Of a stretch of DNA of 23,133 nucleotides, positions 9,026 to 17,409 are shown piece after piece. Under the pieces are notes generated by a model that ran no database searches, was not told the DNA's origin, and was given only the letters and a program-made list of their open reading frames with translations. Numbering within the stretch: the first letter of the stretch is position 1; the number at the start of each line of letters is the position of its first letter. The position numbers were made by a program, and so were the translations under genes. The stretch spans positions 546,315 to 569,447 of the forward strand of contig BJOX01000034.1 in assembly GCA_009731375.1 (NCBI GenBank), given 5' to 3'. This DNA is from Paulinella micropora (taxonomy: Eukaryota > Cercozoa > Imbricatea > Euglyphida).

Positions 9026-9715
9026 CTAAAGACGCCGTTTACGCGCGCGGACTCCTTTGCCTGGTGGAGGACCTCCAACCAAAGTTAAGTCTAAGGTAGA
9101 CTGTTCGAGGACGTCCCAAATTTTGTGAGGGATTGCGCCTTGTGCCAAGTCAAAAGGAATGTCTAGCACCCCTGGTAGTGCTTGTATGGTCCACGCGGTA
9201 TGATCTTTATCTGTAGGAGATATGGTATCATCCCATGTCTCAAGTTTCTTGGCGTCTTTATATACTGGAAGGTATTTTCTTACTTTAGGATCTTCCACTG
9301 GATCCAGACTCCTCCAGAAATGTAAGACTGGTTGTATTATTTGTGCCGCAGTCGAAATTCGATTCGATCGCGTATGGCGTTTGTGAGGTACTGCCATGAC
9401 TCTCATGAGATATAAATCTGAGAGCGTGTCATCGGCTATGTGTTGGGCCGCAGGCGTCACCAAGTAAAAAGCGTCTTTGGCCCATGAAATATGTCCAATC
9501 GCATCTCCTTCCTTCCAACTAGGGTGAACGAGAGTGTCATTGCCCGCGCGAGGGTCTTGATCTCCGTCATCGCTCCCCTCTTGATGGACTCCTTGCGAAC
9601 GTGCCGTCCTTATCACCTTTCTCGGTCGGGCGTAGATAAGGTCATTTTGCTCTCTCCTTATTTGCGCCTCCGTGAACTTTCCTTCCGGACGTTCGACTCC
9701 ACCCTTTTGCGGGTC
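9026..9715 (-). CDS. Unknown C-terminal region of pol, or separate third ORF
   Basis: An open frame running from about 9715 to the stop at 9026, at least 196 codons from the GTG at 9616 and without an ATG start. It lies in the -1 or +2 frame relative to integrase and overlaps its last codons, so it probably continued pol before a frameshift near 9700. It contains WKEGDAIGHISWAKDAFYLV and a Trp-rich middle (FWRSLDP, ETWDD, HTAWTIQALP) and ends basic (KGVRARKRRL). It is not a chromodomain and I recognise no family. No transmembrane segment is evident. Confidence 0.6.
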   Translation of the reverse strand, partial: DPQKGGVERPEGKFTEAQIRREQNDLIYARPRKVIRTARSQGVHQEGSDDGDQDPRAGNDTLVHPSWKEGDAIGHISWAKDAFYLVTPAAQHIADDTLSDLYLMRVMAVPHKRHTRSNRISTAAQIIQPVLHFWRSLDPVEDPKVRKYLPVYKDAKKLETWDDTISPTDKDHTAWTIQALPGVLDIPFDLAQGAIPHKIWDVLEQSTLDLTLVGGPPPGKGVRARKRRL

Positions 9716-11046
9716 TGAGTCCCTGCCGCGCTTTTGCGGTCGGTGGCCCGCTTGTTCTCCAGCTCAGCCTCCTCCTTCTCCGCAATTGGTGCCCTGTAGG
9801 CATCCCGTTCCGAGATATCCTCCTTACGGATTGGTGGGACCTCTTTAAAGTCAGCCTCCATCCGTTTGAGTGCTTGATTAACGGACTCATCTTCAAGTAG
9901 GAAGGGATCATATTTAATCAGCCTTCGTACATTGACTATTTGAACTTTCCCTCTGCCCCTGATTTTATAATTCAAAGGCCCCATCTGTCCCATGATCTGG
10001 TATGGTCCTTTCCAGTGGATGAACAGCTTCGAGCTGAGTCCCTGAGGAACCTGAGGATGGTACAGTAGTACAATATCCCCGACCTGAAATCTGACTTGAT
10101 CCAGGTGTGCCTGCCTGACACCTTCAGCATCAGTCTTCCTGCGCTCCGCCTCCCTATGCGCCTGTACTATTTCCTCCGCCTCCATCTTCGCCCGAGGTCT
10201 CACCCCAAACAACTCATCCTGATCTGCCCATGAATCTTTTGGGTGCAGCAGTGAGGCTGGGATGGCGGGCTCACGCCCATATACCAATTGGTATGGCGAG
10301 ACGGAACCTTTTGAACCACCTAACGCTGTAGAGGGTAGGCAATTCATAGCAAAGGCAAACGAGGATGCTGCCTCCACCCATGCCTTTTGGTTCTCCTTCT
10401 TCATACAATACATCTTCAGCGCGGCCTTGAGGGGTCTATGCACCCGCTCTATCTTGCCGTTCGCTCTGGGGTTATAGGCGGTGACATATTGCCATTTCAT
10501 GCCGTAATATGCAGATAGCTTATCGATGACTTCATTATTAAAGTTAGAGCCTCGATCTGCACATATTTTTCTCGGCACCCCAATCTGTGAGATGATCCTG
10601 TCAATCAACGCCTTGGCTGTTGTTTCGCCCGTAACTTCTTTGACTGGGACCACCCATACATAGTTGGTGGCTCTGTCTATGGCCGTTAGAAGGTATCTGT
10701 AACCTTCCGTCATGACCGGGAAAGGTCCTACATGATCAGTGTGTAAGAACTCGAACATTCCTAAGTGTAAAGGAAAAGTCCCGATCAGGCCAAAATTCAC
10801 CTTCAATGGTGTTTTGGATCTCTTGCATGGGATGCATGCATTGACTTGTTCATCAATATTCTCCTTCATTTTCTTCCACCAGAATCGTCTCGAAATGAAC
10901 ATATGCGTACGGGTGCGCCAGTAGTGGGCAGTTATGAGCAGCGACAAAAATGATGTGTCTGAGCTTCTTAGGAACCCAGAGAGTCCATTTGTCTGGTTGT
11001 GATGCATAGCGCCCGTGTTGGCCTTTGTACCACAAGAGACCGTCAT
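9658..11046 (-). CDS. Integrase (Ty3/gypsy pol fragment)
   Basis: It inserts element cDNA into host DNA. The zinc-binding region ends with FWWKKM and CIPCKRSK (the CC pair); its His pair lies partly in the upstream frame (10853-11089). The catalytic core shows Asp in HTDHVGPFP, Asp in CADRGSNF and Glu in GKIERVHR, with exactly 35 residues between the second Asp and the Glu, the D,D-35-E pattern. A GPY/F-like module follows (KLFIHWKGPYQIMGQMGPLN), then basic residues. The first codons of this frame are out-of-frame sequence; the true reading arrives by a frameshift near 10905. Confidence 0.9.
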   Translation of the reverse strand: MTVSCGTKANTGAMHHNQTNGLSGFLRSSDTSFLSLLITAHYWRTRTHMFISRRFWWKKMKENIDEQVNACIPCKRSKTPLKVNFGLIGTFPLHLGMFEFLHTDHVGPFPVMTEGYRYLLTAIDRATNYVWVVPVKEVTGETTAKALIDRIISQIGVPRKICADRGSNFNNEVIDKLSAYYGMKWQYVTAYNPRANGKIERVHRPLKAALKMYCMKKENQKAWVEAASSFAFAMNCLPSTALGGSKGSVSPYQLVYGREPAIPASLLHPKDSWADQDELFGVRPRAKMEAEEIVQAHREAERRKTDAEGVRQAHLDQVRFQVGDIVLLYHPQVPQGLSSKLFIHWKGPYQIMGQMGPLNYKIRGRGKVQIVNVRRLIKYDPFLLEDESVNQALKRMEADFKEVPPIRKEDISERDAYRAPIAEKEEAELENKRATDRKSAAGTQTRKRVESNVRKESSRRRK

Positions 11047-11170
11047 TCCGCCCCATCTCCTTCTGTTGCTCCTTAATCTCCTTCGTCATTTTCAGCTCGT
11101 TCAGGTTCTTGTATAGCTGTATTAACTCTTTGAACTCCGGATCAAGAGCCTGTTGCTGTCTCCATGCAGT
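10853..11170 (-). CDS. Pol linker and N-terminal part of integrase zinc domain, shifted frame
   Basis: This frame carries the RNase H to integrase linker and the start of the HHCC domain (GLLWYKGQHGR, WVPKKLRHIIFVAAH). It is needed to connect the RNase H frame, which leaves near 11150, with the integrase frame, which takes over near 10905. It therefore marks two frameshifts and is not an independent gene. Confidence 0.7.
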   Translation of the reverse strand, partial: TAWRQQQALDPEFKELIQLYKNLNELKMTKEIKEQQKEMGRNDGLLWYKGQHGRYASQPDKWTLWVPKKLRHIIFVAAHNCPLLAHPYAYVHFETILVEENEGEY

Positions 11171-11927
11171 GGGTGAGGCTATGTGGATAGTCCCATCCTA
11201 GCTGCACTCCTATCCTCTCAGGGTTTTCGTCTAGCTCCTCCTTGTTCTCCTGCGGGGGTTCCGCATATGCTTCTTGCTTAATCTCTTCTTGTTTTATCTC
11301 CGCCTTCATATTCTCATATGCTTCATAGGACCACTCAGCATCCTCGAGGACATGTGCTGTACAACATATCCCATGATCCGGACCTTGCGGGCTATGACGT
11401 AGACCCGATCGGTTATATCGGACCCCTCTCGCCATCTGCATCGACTCGATATGATGCACTTCGTATGTGCAGTCTGGGGATAGATCCTCCATTTCTGCTG
11501 ATGATACGAGAGCTGCCACTTCTGAGTGAAACTCTAGCCTGGAGAGGCTGTCAGCGACAACATTTCGCTTGCCGGGTAGATGGACCATTGTAAAATTGAA
11601 ACATGACAAGAATGCCTGCCATCTCGCTAGACGGCCAGTCTGTTCATGACTCATCAGCCATAGTAAATTCTGGTGATCAGTCCTTACTATAAACTGAGGT
11701 CGACCCCATAAATACTCTCTCAACCGTTTGAGGGCCCAGACCACCGCCAGTGCCTCTCTCTGTCTCGTACAATAGTTTCGCTCCGCCGAGCACAACTTTC
11801 TACTTATAAACATGATTAAGCGCAACTTTTTCTCCTCATCTTCCTGTTGTAAGACTGCGCCGATCGCGAACTTTGATGCGTCTGTGTCGACTACGAATTG
11901 CTTCGAAAAGTCGGGCATCATCAGCAC
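11142..11927 (-). CDS. RNase H domain of pol
   Basis: It degrades the RNA strand of the RNA-DNA hybrid during reverse transcription. The usual four acidic positions are visible: DTDASKFAIGAVLQQ, Glu in RQREALAVVWALK, Asp in VRTDHQNLLW and Asp in NVVADSLSR. The start MLMMPDFSKQ is the domain edge, not a true translation start. A charged Glu/Lys-rich tail follows, then the frame is lost near 11150. Confidence 0.9.
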   Translation of the reverse strand: MLMMPDFSKQFVVDTDASKFAIGAVLQQEDEEKKLRLIMFISRKLCSAERNYCTRQREALAVVWALKRLREYLWGRPQFIVRTDHQNLLWLMSHEQTGRLARWQAFLSCFNFTMVHLPGKRNVVADSLSRLEFHSEVAALVSSAEMEDLSPDCTYEVHHIESMQMARGVRYNRSGLRHSPQGPDHGICCTAHVLEDAEWSYEAYENMKAEIKQEEIKQEAYAEPPQENKEELDENPERIGVQLGWDYPHSLTHCMETATGS

Positions 11928-12015
11928 GAGTCCGCCATCCTTCGGACTTTATAGATGAGATCTTTGAGCGTGTTGTACGCTTCTAAGGCTTCATCATCCC
12001 ATTTCTCAAAATCAC
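11928..12015 (-). CDS. RT-RNase H connection in a third frame
   Basis: Between the RT frame (stop at 11983) and the RNase H frame, the expected connection peptide is readable only in the remaining frame (FEKWDDEALEAYNTLKD). Two small indels near 12010 and 11950 explain this better than a gene boundary. Confidence 0.6.
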
Positions 12016-14592
12016 CGAAGTCAACTTAGCCCGAGTTGCACCCCAATTGGGTATGAACTGGCTGTAATATTGCGCCATCGCAAGAAATAAGTGCAGCTCT
12101 GTGCGATTCTTCGGCCTCTGCCGGCTCATGATCTCCTCCCTCTTCTCTTTGGATATCGAGACTCTATTGTAAGAGATTTCGTACCCCAAGTATGTCACGC
12201 TTGTCTTTGCGAGTTGACATTTCTTCAAATTACATTTCAGGCCAAATAGTTTGATACGCCTGAAAATATCTGTTAGATGGTCGATGTGCTCTTTCATCGT
12301 ATTGGAGTACACGATAATGTCATCGATGTAACAAAATGCGTACTCTCCCGCCTTCTGTCCTCTTCTCCTCATGAAACCTCCCTCTGTCTGGTCATCATAT
12401 TTGCTACTCAGCATGCTTTGCATCGCTTTCTGAAAGAGTCCCGGGGCCTGTTTGAGTCCCATCGGAAGTACTTTCCACTGATATATCTCCATTCCTACTA
12501 CAAATGCAGTCAGCCATCTGGACTTTTCATCCAGTGGAATTTGCCAGAAGCCATTCTTCAGATCAATGACTGAGTATAGCTTGGCGTTCCGCAATACTCG
12601 CCTTCCTTCTTCAAGAGTAGGTAATGGATTTCGTTCCTCCTCTAAAATTTTATTGACGCGGGCATAGTTAACCGTTAAGCGCCATTCTCCTCCCGGTTTA
12701 GGCACCAGTCTCGGTTGGGAAACTATTGGAGATGTCGATCTCTCAATGAAATCCTCAACGAGTAACTGCCGTGCTTGTTCTTCTGCGATCTTTGCTTCAT
12801 GTATACTCAGATTTGCCCGTCGTGGCGCCGGTGAAGGCTCAGCACCTGGTATTTTACAAACAACCGCGGTGAAGTCTTCCGGCTTGACACCTCCCGCTTG
12901 AGGGGGGTCAAAAATCATTTTGTTCGCCTTCAATCTCTCTTTCAAAACCTCTTTCTCCTTCTCCGTACCTGCTCCTCCTGCCAATTTCTCGTCTATCGCC
13001 GCCTTAAACTCCTCCTCTGACATTCTCTTGTGATGCTTGAGGGGTGCTCTGTCCTCCTCCAAGCCCAACTCTTCTTCTGATATATCGTCCATTCCCGTTT
13101 TTTCATATGTGGCAGTGTCTGGTTCGTCGTCCTCCGCCAGACCTACCAACATATCTATTAATCTCGCATATTGCAACGGAGCTTTTCGGGTGTAGAAACC
13201 ATCGAAGCATGTGAACGCTTGAGGAATCAATTTCAACTTGTCCTGGTCTCTGAGCTTCCGCTTGTATGCACTGCTTTGCTCACGAGTCCCCAGACGACAA
13301 GCCACCACTAAGTGTTGCTTCCGTGAGGGTACCGGTATCGGATGATCAATAAGCCGGTCCCGTATCTCCTGCGCCCATATCGCCTTCTCATTGTACGGGA
13401 GTATGACCGTATATGGTTTATCATTTTCAAAAAGAGTGCGCAGGCACTTTTTCACTTCTGTCAGTGAGCGCGGCCACGTAGGCTCGTCACCCCAGAATTC
13501 GGTAATAAAGCTTTTAATATCTTCTGCCGGGATATCAGGGAGTCGTCCCCTTCTCCTCGGTATAAACTCCTGTCTGTCCTTCTCTTCCACCTTTACGTGA
13601 AAGCAATACCCGTTGGTAATATATACATCGGCCCCTGCTCCTTCTTCAAATCTCGCCAACGATGGGCACCTTTTTCCCATGCATATAATCTCCTCTTTCC
13701 TCTTTTCAATGAGATCGTCTATCGACTTTTTATCCCATTGTGTAGAGACTGTAGCCGTATAGACCTCCGCCTCTCTCTTGTCTGACAGGTTTGAACCATC
13801 TTTAGACACCGCGTCCGTTGGCATATATGCCTCATATGCGTGTGTAATGGCCACCTGTTTCCCTTCCGATGCTACCCCTAGGTGTAGGGCCTCGTATGAG
13901 TCAATAGCATGGAGAGAGTCGACAGTATATTCTTCTCCTGGCTCTACGCCGTATATGACTCTTTTGGCGGCGCAATCAATCACTACGTTCATTGTCGCCA
14001 GTTGGTCGTACGACAAAAGAACAGATCCGTGGTATTCGGGGACAACGTACAAGTCCACTCGATATACTCGTCCGGATTTCAATTTAAAATTTAAAGTGAT
14101 GATGCCCGTTATATCCGTCCGACTACTAACTCCTTTCAAGGTGCCAGATGATTTTTTCATATTAGTTTCTAACCACTCATGGTGTTTCGTAGTAAATTTC
14201 CGGCCGACAATATTAATATTCGCCATAGTATCATTACCAACGTTTATAAAGGTATTTAATGTTTCACAAAAAAGGTTTTTATAGCATAAAGCGTCTGGCC
14301 GGTGACTTTTTAAGGCCAATACAAGGAGCTTGTGTTCTAAAATCTGTATCCTTTTCTCGAGGTTCGCCTCCTCCTCCCTTTCCGCCGTTTTTGTAATGTC
14401 TTTTTGGGTATTGTTCACAGGCGAAGGATGATTGTCCTTGCTTTCTCTGTTTGAGACCGTGAGGAGAGGTTGATGTCCTCCATCCTCGTTGTCTATTGTC
14501 TCGGCAAGTTGATAAGATTGATTGCCGGTTCTATTCTTACTTTCTTCGGCTGTGGCTGCGACAGGCCCGCCTGCTTTCTCTTTGCCAGCGCT
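11983..14592 (-). CDS. Protease and reverse transcriptase part of pol
   Basis: The frame is open from 14592; the first ATG/GTG-type start is the GTG at 14418 (811 codons from there), so initiation is probably by frameshift from upstream. Residues counted from 14418: a retropepsin-like domain at about 57-155, with DTM at 63-65 where DTG is expected and a conserved SVLLSYDQL segment; an unusually long insert at about 180-530 rich in charged residues; RT at about 540-780 with Asp in YSVIDLKNGFWQI, the LPMGLKQAP block and the active site FCYIDDIIVYS near 695-705. RT is clearly of the Ty3/gypsy type. The frame ends at 11983, before RNase H, at a probable indel. Confidence 0.92.
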   Translation of the reverse strand, partial: SAGKEKAGGPVAATAEESKNRTGNQSYQLAETIDNEDGGHQPLLTVSNRESKDNHPSPVNNTQKDITKTAEREEEANLEKRIQILEHKLLVLALKSHRPDALCYKNLFCETLNTFINVGNDTMANINIVGRKFTTKHHEWLETNMKKSSGTLKGVSSRTDITGIITLNFKLKSGRVYRVDLYVVPEYHGSVLLSYDQLATMNVVIDCAAKRVIYGVEPGEEYTVDSLHAIDSYEALHLGVASEGKQVAITHAYEAYMPTDAVSKDGSNLSDKREAEVYTATVSTQWDKKSIDDLIEKRKEEIICMGKRCPSLARFEEGAGADVYITNGYCFHVKVEEKDRQEFIPRRRGRLPDIPAEDIKSFITEFWGDEPTWPRSLTEVKKCLRTLFENDKPYTVILPYNEKAIWAQEIRDRLIDHPIPVPSRKQHLVVACRLGTREQSSAYKRKLRDQDKLKLIPQAFTCFDGFYTRKAPLQYARLIDMLVGLAEDDEPDTATYEKTGMDDISEEELGLEEDRAPLKHHKRMSEEEFKAAIDEKLAGGAGTEKEKEVLKERLKANKMIFDPPQAGGVKPEDFTAVVCKIPGAEPSPAPRRANLSIHEAKIAEEQARQLLVEDFIERSTSPIVSQPRLVPKPGGEWRLTVNYARVNKILEEERNPLPTLEEGRRVLRNAKLYSVIDLKNGFWQIPLDEKSRWLTAFVVGMEIYQWKVLPMGLKQAPGLFQKAMQSMLSSKYDDQTEGGFMRRRGQKAGEYAFCYIDDIIVYSNTMKEHIDHLTDIFRRIKLFGLKCNLKKCQLAKTSVTYLGYEISYNRVSISKEKREEIMSRQRPKNRTELHLFLAMAQYYSQFIPNWGATRAKLTSVILRNGMMKP

Positions 14593-14747
14593 TTACTCGC
14601 CTGCCTGTTAGCAGCATGCACTGTTTGTTGTCGTGATGGGTGTACTAGTATTGTACTACCTTTGAGTTGGTCTGTGGCCTGCTGTGGGCTCTTAGACTCA
14701 CTGGTACCCTTGGTTGGACCTGCACAACGGTGTATCGTGCAATGCAT
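14493..14747 (-). CDS. Gag-pol junction ORF of unknown role
   Basis: An 84-codon frame between the RGG extension and the protease frame, Lys- and Gln-rich, ending QPQPKKVRIEPAINLINLPRQ minus its final residue set. Its codon phase differs from both neighbours. It probably represents gag-pol linker sequence exposed by indels; no domain recognised. Confidence 0.4.
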   Translation of the reverse strand: MHCTIHRCAGPTKGTSESKSPQQATDQLKGSTILVHPSRQQTVHAANRQASKALAKRKQAGLSQPQPKKVRIEPAINLINLPRQ

Positions 14748-15010
14748 GTTGTTCTGTTTTCTCCCTCCTTCTCTAGTAATTGGACTACCTCAAATCTGTT
14801 ACCTGAGTTGGCATCAGTGTCGGTAGTGGTTGCGCCTGATGTCGCATAGGCCTGTGGTGCTGAGGAACTCGTGCTTGAGCTCGAGCCGTCTGCCCAGCCC
14901 CCATCTCTGTGGTACGGGCGCTCTGCGCTGCCGTATCCACCTCGGCCAACCCATCTTCCTCCTCCTCTACCTTGAAATACACCTCTTCCTCCTCGGCTTC
15001 TCACAAATCC
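14645..15010 (-). CDS. RGG-rich extension of gag in the -1 frame
   Basis: This frame overlaps the gag stop and continues the arginine-glycine tract (SRGGRGVFQGRGGGRW) before a Ser-rich segment. Such continuity across a stop means that gag and this frame were, or are, translated together. A G6 run in the last gag codons (CGC GGG GGG AGA) is a natural slip point for either a programmed -1 shift or a sequencing indel. Confidence 0.65.
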   Translation of the reverse strand, partial: GFVRSRGGRGVFQGRGGGRWVGRGGYGSAERPYHRDGGWADGSSSSTSSSAPQAYATSGATTTDTDANSGNRFEVVQLLEKEGENRTTCIARYTVVQVQPRVPVSLRAHSRPQTNSKVVQY

Positions 15011-17409
15011 TCTCTCCCCCCGCGAGTGTATGTGCCTCGTGCAAAAGGGGCTCCTCCTCCTCGATCGATTCCTCTCCCTCCTCCTCTTCCTCGTGTTCCA
15101 CCTCTTCCTCTACTTGCGGCTTCTATGGCTGCCGTCTTCTGATCATCTCTAGCGAAAAGAGAATTGATCGCGTCAGCTAGTTCGTGGTCATGGTCCGCGA
15201 CATCCTGTAATTTCCACCCCTGATCCTTGCGCAGTCGGCGCAGAACGGCGACGGTGTTGGTTTCGTCCGACCGTACGTTCTTGAGGAGTGTGTTTCGGAT
15301 GCGGGTGTCCTCGACATCGTGGTTGTACGGGCATTTCTTATTTGTGTGTTTGAAGCATTGTGCCCGTGCCCACCAACGAATACAAGGTGTGTTAGCTTCA
15401 CGACTGTTCTCTCTTGGTCGCTTTCCTAGAGATCGTTGCGTATGTGCGGGTTGCGGTTGAGCAGAAGCCGATGCAGAACCGATCAAGGATGCTGTCTGGC
15501 TGTCGAGCCTCTGACAAGCGGTCATTACTTCGGTCCACACCATTGTTGGGCTCACGGCCTTAGTCGTGGCCTCAAAGACGCTCATCTCCAAAAAGTTCAA
15601 GTGCTTTACCTCGTCGAAGGTTTTGCAGTCTTGCATGAGCAGTGTGAGCTTATTTTTGTTGTAGACGTGCAAAGCACTGAGGAAATATAGGAGTATGGCT
15701 TTGTGGTTATAAAAGAGAGTGTACTGGGTGCCTACATTTGTTAAGACAGATGCAAGCTGAGTGACAGACTGCAACTGCTCCGATAGTATTACTAAGTCGA
15801 AAATTTCAAACCCAATCAATGTGCCCGTGCACAAGTGTTGGTATCCACTTGCCTTAAAGTATCGAATGAGGGCAGCAATGGCCAGAGTACAACTCATCTC
15901 TGCATGTCCACCTTTCCTTGCTACTAGCTCCTCCTCTCCTCTGTACTTCTCGTAAGTTATACGATCAAAACCAGCTCCAAGGAGGGATCGATCACAGAGA
16001 TTTTCTAGGACTTCATACTCCTGCTCCACCTCACACTGGTTTTGCTGGAAGCATCTGTCCATCTCATTGAACTTAGTCATGAGGGTCTTCTCTGTGTCAG
16101 CCTCATTGGCAGTGATAGCATAGAGCTCAAGGCCCCCTCCCCCAATGTTGATTTTAGCTAGGGCTGCTTGCAGCGCCTGCTTTTTCTTCTGGGAGTCAGT
16201 CAAGTTAATTACTGTTCCTCCCCCTTGGGGTCCTCCTCCTGTGGGTCCTCCTCCTGCTTTCTTGGGAGCTGGGTTAGATGTGGTAGGTGGAGCCGTTGGC
16301 TGTGGAGCCACCCGTGCTACTGCCATTGCCACAGCTATCTTCTCCTTCTGCTCCTTCTCCTCTTTCTGTCTCGTCTCTTCTTCTTTCACCTGTCGTGCTA
16401 GATGAGTCACGAACTGTGCAAGCCCTGTGGCACTAGAGAGGAAGTGTGCCTTTTCTCTCATGGAAGACTTATCAGCTCTGTTATTATTTGGGATTGTTGT
16501 GAGAGGGCCTTTAATGAGAGTGTGATTCTTCGTGTGGGCCCATTGTTTCCATGTTGGTTTTTGCTCCTTCCCCTCAAAGAGGCCCTTATGGAGTTGTGTG
16601 AGGCGTTCAAGCACCTGACAAGACTGGTCAACCTCCTCGTAAACAGGATGTTGCCTTGTGTTGTCTTTCAGTGCTTTGTACATTTCGTTGTAAGCCCGTG
16701 TGAAGGCAGTTACAAAAGCCTCAAGGGCAAACTCAATGCCACTTTGGTTTCTACCTTCGAACTTTCTTTCTAGATTCTTGATATCAGTGGGGACACCACA
16801 GACAGACAGCCATGCTGCAGTTGTGCGTTTATTTTTCCACTGTATGTTTGTGCGTTCATAAAATTCCGCAACGAGCACAGCAGCGTAGAGTGTTGCAGAT
16901 ATGTCGTATATGTCGCACAGTGTAAGAGTGTCGCCATACTTGATATCCTGCAATGGCACTCTTTCGTGCTCAAACCTCACTTTGTTGAAGAGATGCTTCG
17001 CAAGGCCGGGAATTTCGATCAAGAGGTTGCTTTGACCTTGTCCTGGTCTATTCCTTTTCTCGTAAGGAATGTAGATGTGTGGTTTATAATAGGTTGGGTA
17101 GTTAAGGAAGAAGGACTCTTCATCATCATATGTAGCCAACTGTTCCCATGTATTTGGGATATTCTGGCCAACATCCTCCATCTCTCTCTCTGCCTCTGTC
17201 AGTGGAGAGCCTCCAGTCTGACCTGCACTCGCTTCTTGTGCATTACCCCCCCCTGTCGACTCTACATCGGCTGTATACGTATACTCCTCTCTCTCCTCTC
17301 CATCTCTATCCCCCCTCTCTTCTGAGTACTGAGTCTCCTGCTCCTCTCCTCCCTCACTAGGACCATAATCAGTTGGTGTCACACCAGCCTGCTCATTCTC
17401 GTCTTCCAT
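15001..17409 (-). CDS. Gag-like protein with CCCH zinc finger and RGG box
   Basis: 802 codons from an ATG at 17409, the first ORF after the PBS and leader, so gag by position. The N-terminus (1-85) is acidic and low-complexity; a predicted alpha-helical region with Trp and Tyr follows (about 90-330); then a Lys/Glu-rich coiled-coil-like segment (about 345-370), a Pro/Gly linker, and a second helical block (about 430-640). At 676-697 is a C-x8-C-x7-C-x3-H finger (CIRWWARAQC...CPYNH), followed by helix and an RGG box from about 767. There is no CCHC zinc knuckle. I could not recognise a standard capsid domain by eye. The RNA-binding role is inferred from finger and RGG. Confidence 0.8.
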   Translation of the reverse strand: MEDENEQAGVTPTDYGPSEGGEEQETQYSEERGDRDGEEREEYTYTADVESTGGGNAQEASAGQTGGSPLTEAEREMEDVGQNIPNTWEQLATYDDEESFFLNYPTYYKPHIYIPYEKRNRPGQGQSNLLIEIPGLAKHLFNKVRFEHERVPLQDIKYGDTLTLCDIYDISATLYAAVLVAEFYERTNIQWKNKRTTAAWLSVCGVPTDIKNLERKFEGRNQSGIEFALEAFVTAFTRAYNEMYKALKDNTRQHPVYEEVDQSCQVLERLTQLHKGLFEGKEQKPTWKQWAHTKNHTLIKGPLTTIPNNNRADKSSMREKAHFLSSATGLAQFVTHLARQVKEEETRQKEEKEQKEKIAVAMAVARVAPQPTAPPTTSNPAPKKAGGGPTGGGPQGGGTVINLTDSQKKKQALQAALAKINIGGGGLELYAITANEADTEKTLMTKFNEMDRCFQQNQCEVEQEYEVLENLCDRSLLGAGFDRITYEKYRGEEELVARKGGHAEMSCTLAIAALIRYFKASGYQHLCTGTLIGFEIFDLVILSEQLQSVTQLASVLTNVGTQYTLFYNHKAILLYFLSALHVYNKNKLTLLMQDCKTFDEVKHLNFLEMSVFEATTKAVSPTMVWTEVMTACQRLDSQTASLIGSASASAQPQPAHTQRSLGKRPRENSREANTPCIRWWARAQCFKHTNKKCPYNHDVEDTRIRNTLLKNVRSDETNTVAVLRRLRKDQGWKLQDVADHDHELADAINSLFARDDQKTAAIEAASRGRGGTRGRGGGRGIDRGGGAPFARGTYTRGGREDL
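15319..15384 (-). other. CCCH zinc-finger coding segment
   Basis: Three Cys and one His in C-x8-C-x7-C-x3-H spacing, flanked upstream by basic KRPREN. The classical CCCH spacing is C-x7-9-C-x4-6-C-x3-H, so this is one residue longer in the middle. CCCH fingers bind RNA in many host proteins; in retroelement gags the usual module is CCHC. Confidence 0.75.

Noticed and set aside
9026-9616. Chromodomain after integrase
   Set aside because: The aromatic cage and typical YLVKWKG-type pattern are absent; the resemblance is limited to a Trp-Lys-Glu-Gly string.
13778-14284. Plus-strand 168-codon ORF within the pol region
   Set aside because: Antisense shadow of the protease-RT frame, which has recognisable motifs.
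16402-16773. Plus-strand 123-codon ORF inside gag
   Set aside because: Antisense shadow of the continuous 802-codon gag-like frame.
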